This document shows positions 19,487-28,291 of a stretch of 64,000 nt of DNA, piece by piece. The notes beneath the pieces are model-generated. The model was not told where the DNA came from, did no database searches, and saw only the letters and a list, made by a program, of their open reading frames with translations. Within the stretch, counting starts at the first letter, position 1, and each line of letters opens with the position of its first letter. The stretch comes from Saposhnikovia divaricata (Eukaryota; Streptophyta; Magnoliopsida; Apiales; Apiaceae): assembly GCA_036435485.1 (NCBI GenBank), contig CM071598.1:206491148-206555147 (forward strand), in the 5' to 3' direction. The position numbers and the translations under genes were made by a program.

Positions 19487-21845
19487 GGTTACGGTCAAAT
19501 TGATAGTTGACCGTTGAATTACCCGACCAAATAAATTTTTTTTTTCCTAAATTTTTGGGAATAACATTTAAAATGATGTATCTCGATTCCCGTGCGGTCG
19601 GGTGGTGGAGAAGTATTTTCTAAAAAATCGAATCCTTATACCCTGACGAAACCCTGTTTGGGGGTTACGGTCAAATTGATAGTTGACCGTTGAATTACCC
19701 GACCAAATAAATTTTTTTTTTCCTAAATTTTTGGGAATAACATTTAAAATGATGTATCTCGATTCCCGTGCGGTCGGGTGGTGGAGAAGTATTTTCTAAA
19801 AAATCGAATCCTTAAACCCTGACGAAACCCTGTTTGGGGGTTACGGTCAAAGTGATAGTTGACCGTTGAATTACCCGACCAAATAAATTTTTTTTTTCCT
19901 AAATTTTTGGGAATAACATTTAAAATGATGTATCTCGATTCCCGTGCGGTCGGGTGGTGGAGAAGTATTTTCTAAAAAATCGAATCCTTAAACCCTGTTT
20001 GGGGGTTACGGTCAAAGTGATAGTTGACCGTTGAATTACCCGACCAAATAAATTTTTTTTTTCCTAAATTTTTGGGAATAACATTTAAAATGATGTATCT
20101 CGATTCCCGTGCGGTCGGGTGGTGGAGAAGTATTTTCTAAAAAATCGAATCCTTATACCCTGACGAAACCCTGTTTGGGGGTTACGGTCAAATTGATAGT
20201 TGACCGTTGAATTACCCGACCAAATAAATTTTTTTTTTTCCTAAATTTTTGGGAATAACATTTAAAATGATGTATCTCGATTCCCGTGCGGTCGGGTGGT
20301 GGAGAAGTATTTTCTAAAAAATCGAATCCTTAAACCCTGACGAAACCCTGTTTGGGGGTTACGGTCAAAGTGATAGTTGACCGTTGAATAACCCGACCAA
20401 ATAAATTTTTTTTTTCCTAAATTTTTGGGAATAACATTTAAAATGATGTATCTCGATTCCCGTGCGGTCGGGTGGTGGAGAAGTATTTTCTAAAAAATCG
20501 AATCCTTAAACCCTGACGAAACCCTGTTTGGGGGTTACGGTCAAAGTGATAGTTGACCGTTGAATTACCCGACCAAATAAATTTTTTTTTTCCTAAATTT
20601 TTGGGAATAACATTTAAAATGATGTATCTCGATTCCCGTGCGGTCGGGTGGTGGAGAAGTATTTTCTAAAAAATCGAATCCTTATACCCTGACGAAACCC
20701 TGTTTGGGGGTTACGGTCAAATTGATAGTTGACCGTTGAATTACCCGACCAAATAAATTTTTTTTTTCCTAAATTTTTGGGAATAACATTTAAAATGATG
20801 TATCTCGATTCCCGTGCGGTCGGGTGGTGGAGAAGTATTTTCTAAAAAATCGAATCCTTAAACCCTGACGAAACACTGTTTGGGGGTTACGGTCAAAGTG
20901 ATAGTTGACCGTTGAATTACCCGACCAAATAAATTTTTTTTTCCTAAATTTTTGGGAATAACATTTAAAATGATGTATCTCGATTCCCGTGCGGTCGGGT
21001 GGTGGAGAAGTATTTTCTAAAAAATCGAATCCTTAAACCCTGACGAAACCCTGTTTGGGGGTTACGGTCAAAGTGATAGTTGACCGTTGAATTACCCGAC
21101 CAAATAAATTTTTTTTTTCCTAAATTTTTAGGAATAACATTTAAAATGATGTATCTCGATTCCCGTGCGGTCGGGTGGTGGAGAAGTATTTTCTAAAAAA
21201 TCGAATCCTTAAACCCTGACGAAACCCTGTTTGGGGGTTACGGTCAAAGTGATAGTTGACCGTTGAATTACCCGACCAAATAAATTTTTTTTTTCCTAAA
21301 TTTTTGGGAATAACATTTAAAATGATGTATCTCGATTCCCGTGCGGTCGGGTGGTGGAGAAGTATTTTCTAAAAAATCGAATCCTTAAACCCTGACGAAA
21401 CCCTGTTTGGGGGTTACGGTCAAATTGATAGTTGACCGTTGAATTACCCGACCAAATAAATTTTTTTTTTTCCTAAATTTTTGGTAATAACATTTAAAAT
21501 GATGTATCTCGATTCCCGTGCGGTCGGGTGGTGGAGAAGTATTTTCTAAAAAATCGAATCCTTATACCCTGACGAAACCCTGTTTGGGGGTTACGGTCAA
21601 ATTGATAGTTGACCGTTGAATTACCCGACCAAATAAAATTTTTTTTTCCTAAATTTTTGGGAATAACATTTAAAATGATGTATCTCGATTCCCGTGCGGT
21701 CGGGTGGTGGAGAAGTATTTTCTAAAAAATCGAATCCTTAAACCCTGACGAAACCCTGTTTGGGGGTTACGGTCAAATTGATAGTTGACCGTTGAATTAC
21801 CCGACCAAATAATTTTTTTTTTTCTAAATTTTTGGGAATAACATT
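19487..21845. repeat. 176-bp tandem satellite-like array inside the CACTA element
   Basis: Copies start with ggttacggtcaa at 19487, 19663, 19839, 20004, 20180, 20357, 20533, 20709, 20885, 21060, 21236, 21412, 21589 and 21765 (last one partial). The period is 176 bp except one copy shortened by 11 bp. Units are nearly identical; the main variants are aattgat/aagtgat and cttata/cttaaa. Units 2-4 and 5-7 repeat the same three-unit pattern. Each unit has an inverted ggtcaa...ttgacc pair, a cggtcgggtgg GC block, and two aaaccctg stretches that resemble the plant telomere repeat. Confidence 0.97.
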
Positions 21846-22565
21846 TAAAATAATTTTATTATTTTATAATTTTTTTTAATAAAATTATGTTCCCAAAAAT
21901 TATGTTATAATTTTTATAAAATTATAAAATAATTTTATTTATAATTTTTTTTAATAAAATTTTTAAGTGATAGTTTATAAATTTATTTTTTCTAAATTTT
22001 TGGGAAAATAATTAAAAAGAATGGATCTAAATTATCTAAACAAATGTTCTAATAGTAAGTAGTTCTTAATTTACCAAAAAAAATTACAATCTAAATAATC
22101 TAAACATTTGTTTTAATTATAAGTAAAAACAAAAGATGTAAAAATATAGGTGGGCACAGCATTATTGCAAGTCCACTTACCATTTACCCTAAAATCGCTA
22201 AGTCCACACACACACACACACAAAACTGCCGCGCCTCAACAATTACACACTCACAGCCGCTCACACTCACACTCACAAATGGAAGAACACAGAGGCTCAA
22301 TCGAAGAATACTAGCTCAATCGAAGAACACAGAGGCTTATCTCTTATCTCTTTTCTTATTTCTTTTCTCTTCCTTTTAATTCTTCACAGATCTAATTGGT
22401 TTACTTTTTCAGATTTAATCGAAGAACACAACTGCTTTTGGTTCAAGGTAATTAGGGCTTTCTCTTCCTTTTACGTTCTAATTGCTTTTGTTTTTTACTT
22501 GTGAATTATTGCACATTTTTTTTACTTGTACCTGTTTCATGTGTGTCTTAATTGAATTATTGCAG
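21846..22565. promoter_or_regulatory. AT-rich spacer and probable 5' region of the TnpA-like gene
   Basis: 21846-22190 is AT-rich with no frame. A (CA)n run at 22207-22222 is followed by caatcgaagaacacagaggct repeats, a pyrimidine-rich block around 22340-22390, and a likely noncoding first exon ending at ttcaag/gtaatt near 22447. The acceptor ttattgcag at 22565 opens the first coding exon that I can support. I cannot fix the start codon. Confidence 0.45.
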
Positions 22566-25425
22566 TTGGCCCCACCGCCACCACGATTGACAAAATATGA
22601 AGAAAAAAGAATTGCCCGAATTCAAGAAAACGAGAAGAAAATGGAAGAATTTGGGATTAAGAAGAAGGTTGGTGAACTGAAAGGTACTGAAAGTGATGCT
22701 ACATCTGAGGTATGAATGTGGTGAAAATGTTCATTTCTTAACCTCACATAAAAATTGTAAACCTAGTACTGAACTCCTGATAATTGTAGAGAATCAAGAA
22801 TGCCAAGAAAAGGAAGTTGTTAAGTGGACCACAAACTCGTTCGCGAGCCAATGCTACACAAACTCGTTCGCGAGCCAATGCTACAGAAACTAGTTCGCGA
22901 GCCAATGATATTGCTGATAAGGAAGTGACAAGTTCATCTCGTGCTAAATTGTTGCAACCGACATGTAGTAAACTTTTAAAACAGTCGAACAAAGCGGAAG
23001 CATGTGGTACCCTATCTGCTTATTTGGGACTGCGAGAGCGTCAGAAGCAGGGTATGCTAACTCCACCAACCAATAATGTTCCTGAGCCAAACTTGGAAAA
23101 AAGTGCAGAGGAAGAAACTGAAGCAGGTATCGTGTGTACAGGAAAGCTTATAAAATGAGTTTAAATACATTTTTTTCTGACTATTTATACTTCGAAAAAA
23201 TATAAATTTTTACTGAGTAATTATACTTAGAAAAAAAACATTTTTGCTAAGTACTTATACTTAGAAAAAATGTGTAAATACTTTGAAAAATATACATTTT
23301 TCTTGTGTATAAATACTTAGAAAAATATACATTTCTCCCGAGCATAAATGCTTAGAAAATATATACATTCTTTCTGACTATGACTGAGTTTCTAATGAAT
23401 ACATTTTTTCTAATGCTTTTTTATGTGTACCTGGTGTATAAAGTGGTAGCTCCTAGGAGATGGAGAGGAAGGACAAAAATGACCGCAGTTCATGGAAGAG
23501 GTCGCAATGACAGACCGGTCATTTTATTGAACAAAAAAGGTCAGCCGGTTTCAAAAAACCGTAAATTATTGAGAGAACTTAGCAATTTTCTGGGTACAGT
23601 TGTAAAGGACAATGTGTCGCTTGCTTATGTAAATTGGCGTCTTGTTCCTGGCCAACTGAAGAAGACAATGTGGGACTATACTAGGGTAAACACTATTACC
23701 AAAACATTAGTTTCAATTAATTTCATGTTTATGCACTGAATTAATGAATTTAATGTTTAATATATCGTAGGACCGTTATATAATTCCGGATAACGGGCAA
23801 CGCTGGGTGGACAAGACACTCGATCAATGTTGGAGGACGTACAAATCTCGTATGAAGGAGAGGTATTATAAAATGTATGAAACTGACGAGGACAGGATGG
23901 CAAATAGGCCGAATACGATTCCTTTGGAGGATTTTAAGCTGTTGGTGAAATATTGGGGAGACGAGGCAGTTCAGGTATTCTAATACACTTTTTCAATCTG
24001 ATTATTGTGATTTAAAAGATGATCAAAATAAAATTGTGCACTGAGTATTTTTGTACTTTTACAGGCATTAGCAAAGGATAATGCAACACGACGTGCTTCA
24101 GTCACTGACACACACACTCTAGGTCCCAACAGTATGGCACAAGTTAGAGAGAAGTTGGTACGTGTCTTTCTTTGTGCACGTTCATTTTTTTTTTTAGGAT
24201 AAACTGATAAAAATGGTAATAATTTGTTAACTGCACCTAACATTTTTTATCAAGTTTAGCAATAGTACAGCCTACCCTGAATCTGAACCATAACTATTTA
24301 ATTTTATTAAGTTTAACATCCACAATCAGTTTATCTACTTTTTTTCATCTTGCCCTCCTTTGAACATGCAAATTAAAATAATGACCGTAAATTTGCCTTT
24401 GTTATTTTCATTTTAGTAATATATAAGAAATCATAATAGAATTTGTAAGTTAGAAGTCCTCTTGATAATAAAATTTGCTAGTTGTAAAGTTTAGAGGCCG
24501 GATACTCCCATTTTTTTCGATTTACTGTTACAATGCATTTTTTGGCTTGTTTTATATTTATTTCTATCTGATTTGTTTTTTTTTTGTCTTGGTCTGCCTC
24601 TGCCACTGAATATAATGTGAAAATTTCAAATATTCTTTATTGTTGTAGTAAGTGCTAACAATGAGCTTGGATAATCTTATACTCTTCATTTTATAACAGA
24701 AAACGGGTAATCCAAAACTTGCCTCGCCATCAGATGCTCATGTTTATTTGGAATCTCATGAGCGAGAAGAGGGTCGAACATACAAGACCAATACAGCTGA
24801 AATTAAAAAAAGAATTGTAGGTACCTTGTTTGATACTTACAAATCAATATTGGTTTACTTGGTCGAATTTATGGCTTTTTTTACAAATTAAGAGAAAAAG
24901 AAAGACTTTGACTGTTGGTTTATTTGGTCAGATTATTTGGTAGGGAAGACTATATAATACCAATATAATATTTCTGGGCAGTCACAAAGTACACCTAAAA
25001 ACAAACATGTAGGTCCTTGCATTATATAATTGTATGACTAACTTGATTAATTTTTCACAATTTTTTTATTGTAGACTCAGGTTAAAGAGAAGGTGGCTGC
25101 AGGTGAGGATGCATCAGAACTGATTGCTAATGGTCATGGTCGAGAATGGCTAAAAGGCAGAAATGGTAAAAGTTCAGTTTCGGCATCAACTTCGGCTCCT
25201 GTTGACCCTTTTTTAGAGGATGTAACTGAAAAGATAAAGCGAGATCTGGTGGTTGAATTGGACGCAAAGGTGAACATGAAAGTCCAGGATAAACTGTCAA
25301 CGTTGCTGAAAAAGCTAGCCGAAGCAAATCCTGGTTTGAATCTGGACGTCGCAGACTTTTGTGCTACAGCTTCAAGCGAGGACGATGAAAATGCAACCCC
25401 AATGACTGTCGGCGCTTCTACTTAG
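22566..25425 (+). CDS. tnpA-like: TnpA-like CACTA protein (Ptta/En/Spm, Transposase_24 type), spliced
   Basis: Exons inferred from GT-AG sites: 22566-22709, 22790-23126, about 23444-23685, 23771-23974, 24065-24157, 24700-24816 and 25075-25425. The product has an N-terminal charged segment (RLTKYEEKRIARIQ), a triplicated QTRSRANAT-like repeat at about 22835-22905, and then the conserved core: KGQPVSKNRKLL, YVNWRLVPGQLKKTMWDY, RWVDKTLDQCWRTYKSRMK, LEDFKLLVKYWGDEAVQ and KLASPSDAHVYLESHEREEG. This is the Ptta/En/Spm plant transposase family, which includes DNA-binding TnpA-like proteins that recognise subterminal repeats. A coiled-coil-like C-terminus follows. I see no stop inside the exons, so it may be translatable. 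The first coding exon and start codon are uncertain. Confidence 0.82.
23160..23375. repeat. Short AT-rich tandem repeats in an intron of the TnpA-like gene
   Basis: Variants of tatacttagaaaaaatatacattttt recur about five times with a spacing of roughly 40-50 bases. They lie between the exon ending at 23126 and the next acceptor near 23444. Confidence 0.6.
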
Positions 25426-25809
25426 TTCCCTTTTTACAATCAGTAGTACCATGAACTACTTTGGTTATTGTCGTATCTTTTGCTTAGTTTAACTACTTTG
25501 GTTATCTCTAGTCTTGCTTGGTACTATGTTGCCTAGTACTCTATTATATATGTTCCTTGTATGATATATATGGTGGAGCAAGACCATATTTTTGGTGAAA
25601 TGGTGGATGATGGGAGGAGTTGGATTATATGTTTGGCTTTATGTTTATGAGGTGTACTGGTGGAGTAGATTATAAGGTGTACTGGTGGTGGATTGTATGT
25701 TTTGTTGGTTTATTTTGTAAAGGGATTGATATATATAAATCAAATCTTGCAAAATTTTCAATTTTAGCGTTGCAATTGCTATACTTCAAGTGTTTCAATA
25801 TTAAATTGT
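25426..25809. other. 3' flank of the TnpA-like gene
   Basis: No coding frame. Contains short direct repeats (aactactttggttat twice near 25454-25506; ggtgtactggtgg twice near 25651-25690) and AT-rich sequence that probably includes the polyadenylation region. Confidence 0.5.
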
Positions 25810-25894
25810 AGTGTTACATTAGCCTTATTGTAGTGTTACAATAGATAATTAGAGTATTGCATTAGGTAAACATGCAGTGTTGCATTAGAAAGTG

Positions 25895-26170
25895 GGCCCC
25901 ACATCTGCCACGTGCCAGTGCCACGTGTCAGTGTGGGCCCCCATCTGCAACGTGTCAGTGTGGGTCCCACAACTGCCAGGTGTCAGTGCCACGTGTCATG
26001 TGGGTCCCAAACATGGCACGTGTCAAGGTGGTCCCACATCTGCCACGGGTCAGTGTGGGCCCCACAATATGCCACGTGTCAGTATGCCACGTGTAAAAAA
26101 GGGTGCCACGTGTCAAATCCAACGTGGCATGATTCCAGGTGTCATGTGGGTCCCACATGCCACGTGCACC
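25895..26170. repeat. CACGTG-rich minisatellite (right array)
   Basis: About ten units of the same ctgccacgtgtcagtgtgggtcccac type as the left array, in the same orientation on the plus strand and not inverted. It lies at a comparable distance from its terminus (about 250 bp, against about 320 bp on the left). Confidence 0.88.
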
Positions 26171-26397
26171 TAGTGTTTCTGGATAAGCTAATGTAACACC
26201 TCCTAGTGTTGCATTTGTTTGATTTTGTGTTACTCTATGGTCCTGATGTAACGCTTTCCCTTGTGTTACAATTGAGATGCTGGGCGTTACATTTGAGGTC
26301 AAAGGTAACGTTAGCGGATGAAATGGTAAAAGTGCGTTACATTAGGCCTAATGTAACAGAAAACGTGTCTGATGCAACAGTAGGAGTGCGTTACATG

Positions 26398-26417
26398 CGC
26401 CCATCTATGGCGTAGTG
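26398..26417. repeat. CACTA right terminal inverted repeat
   Basis: cgcccatctatggcgtagtg, the exact complement of the left end, followed by the gca target copy at 26418-26420. Confidence 0.95.
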
Positions 26418-26420
26418 GCA

Positions 26421-27623
26421 AGTCATCAAAATCACAGTCTGTTGGGGGAAATACTGATACTCAAGGTACTTCAAAGACCAAGAGTTTGCTGTTACCTTCT
26501 AATCCACAGACTGATGAAGAATTGGCTGCTAAGTTGTTCATTGAAGAGATTGAGGAAGGAGTTACGATTGAGGACATTGAAGCTGAAGAAAAGAGTTTAC
26601 AAGAAGAACATCTTAAAGCTTTAAAGTCTGGTAAGGTACAAAGAGGAAAAACTCCTAGACCTGTTATTAAAGGTGTTGTGATCAGAGAAAGGACTGATGT
26701 TAGTCAAAGTTCTCGGTTTTCAAAGGAAGAAATTGCAGCAGAGGCTAAACTTAAGCTAAAAGGCATTGAAGGTGAAAGTTCACAGAAGAAAGTTACAACT
26801 TCTGTTGTATCACAAGCAATGATCACACCTTTACACTCTTCTCAGTTGAAATCGGTTTTTGGTAAAGGAACAATTTCTGATCCAAATGTATTATGTGGAG
26901 TCTCTATGAATGTTTCTGATGGAAAAGCTTTATCTGGCAAAGTTGGTAATAATAAGGGTGGACTAGGCTCACACAGAGACAAGAGGCAATATACAGGTCC
27001 TAGAAATCCTTCTTCAGTGGCTGTTCCAGGTCGTGGTGTTCCTCAAGAGAACTTGGACAGACTGGAATCAGTACAGTTAGTTCATCAGAAGAGTTTAAAC
27101 AAGGATTTTCTTTTGTACTTCATGGCTGATGGGACGGTATTTAAAGTTGGTGAGGATGATATTGGCTTGAAATGTTGGGAAGAACTAGAGTATGTTCTAT
27201 ATCTTCTCAAGGTGAATAGTCGAAGGACTCAATCAGTTGCTAATGTGCTCAGGAAGAGAATGACTCAGAATCTGGCAATCAGAGGAGAGAAATATAATAG
27301 CAGATATGTTCCTAAATACAGGGATTACAAAGGAAATCTCATTGAAATGAAGAAAGGTACTGCAAAGTTAAAGACTGATTTTGGGAGTCACAGTACTTGA
27401 TTTCAATTTACAGTCGGAAAAAGTCAGATTTATCAGACTGGGTAATGAGATGAGAAGGAACAAGATTTATGATCTTAGGGCTGCTATTTATCAGACAGAT
27501 GAAAGTGATCCTCATCTCAGAGAAATCAAAGAAGCTATGAAGACTGAGCTTGAAAATGCAGAAAGAAGATTGCTGATTGATTATCTCAGAACCATGCCAG
27601 ATCTTGAAATGATAAGAGATTAA
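26421..27623 (+). pseudogene. Sirevirus ORF3, C-terminal part
   Basis: This continues the ORF3 frame after the CACTA (SSKSQSVGGNTDTQ). It is rich in Glu, Lys and Ser: IEEIEEGVTIEDIEAEEKSL, and then a basic KGKVQRGKTPRPV-like part. A more conserved-looking tail follows (NKDFLLYFMADGTVFKV, CWEELEYVLYLLKVNSRRTQSVANVLRKR, NSRYVPKYRDYKGNL). A frameshift near 27385 moves the reading into a second frame (27381-27623) that carries SEKVRFIRLGNEMRRNKIYDL and ends LEMIRD. With the N-terminal part, the protein would be about 1,180 residues. It ends about 140 bp before the polypurine tract. The function is unknown. Confidence 0.82.
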
Positions 27624-27764
27624 GAACTGTAAGGATTTTCTTATTCTCTATAGTTTTTATTGAGTAGAAGCTTAAACTCTGTATTTGTGTAAACACTGTA
27701 TTTGTTTATTTGTTTTGACATCATCAATTATTGTCATTAACTTGTGCAGTTGTGCTAATGAACA

Positions 27765-27777
27765 AGTTGGGGGAGAT
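27765..27777 (+). other. Polypurine tract of the Sirevirus
   Basis: agttgggggagat lies immediately before the 3' LTR start at 27778. It primes plus-strand DNA synthesis. Confidence 0.92.
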
Positions 27778-28286
27778 TGTTAAATATAATTGATGTGTTT
27801 TAATCAGTGTTTAAGTGTTACAGTGAATTATCAGAGTTTAGCTGGAAGCAGTTAGAGTTTAGTGTAAACTCTGACAGATGGAAGCTCGACAGAGTTTGTC
27901 AAACTCTGTCTGGAGGAAGCGTCTACTAGTCAATAGTGATTGAAGATTTATTATGGAAACGATATCTTTGAAGATTGGATAGCTATCAAAGAGATCGAGT
28001 TGACATAGGAGACGTGTGACAATCTGTAATTGATATCATTGTATAGCTGATTATTAGGAATATCAATTAGAGATTGTATCGTAGATGTATGTTATATAAA
28101 TACAGATAGGTTAACCCTAGAAGGGCATCGATAACGAATTATCTTTATTGTAACCTAGCAGCTCTTTGTGATATTTTACATTACAAAGAGGGTTCGTAAT
28201 ATACAAGAAGTTTTTAAGTGCATAAACGCTTTTGCTTGTTAAACTCTCATACAAAGTTGATCATTAATTGTGTATTCGGCCTAACA
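27778..28286 (+). repeat. 3' LTR of the Sirevirus (509 bp)
   Basis: Same length as the 5' LTR, with about seven substitutions. It ends cctaaca and is followed by the target copy gtata at 28287-28291. Confidence 0.95.
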
Positions 28287-28291
28287 GTATA

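Larger units (their letters stand above)
18043..26417. mobile_element. CACTA (En/Spm) transposon, 8,375 bp, TnpA-only
   Basis: The terminal inverted repeats are identical for 20 bp, CACTACGCCATAGATGGGCG, with a 3-bp gca target duplication. Both subterminal regions carry many short copies of gtgttacatt and its complement aatgtaac, the kind of TnpA-binding repeats expected in CACTA elements. Inside, left to right: a CACGTG-rich minisatellite, a 176-bp tandem array, a spliced TnpA-like gene on the plus strand, and a second CACGTG-rich minisatellite. No TNP2/TnpD catalytic transposase is visible, so it would depend on another element. It sits inside Sirevirus ORF3 and is younger than the Sirevirus. 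Confidence 0.95.
7518..28286 (+). mobile_element. Sirevirus-type Copia LTR retrotransposon, rearranged and hosting a CACTA element
   Basis: The whole insertion is 20,769 bp. Removing the nested CACTA (8,375 bp) and one 3-bp target copy leaves about 12.4 kb. Order on the plus strand: 5' LTR, tRNA-iMet site, inverted gag-protease-pre-integrase block, integrase, RT-RNase H, about 2 kb spacer with an antisense gene, ORF3, polypurine tract, 3' LTR. Integrase before RT marks Ty1/Copia; a long ORF3 after pol and the tract ttgggggagatt are typical of the SIRE/Maximus lineage. Inactivating lesions seen: the inversion, one stop in protease, a frameshift in gag, one TAG between integrase and RT, the CACTA insertion and a frameshift in ORF3. 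Confidence 0.93.

Noticed and set aside
19487..21845. Possible CRISPR-like array
   Set aside because: Units are contiguous 176-bp repeats without unique spacers, in a plant transposon.
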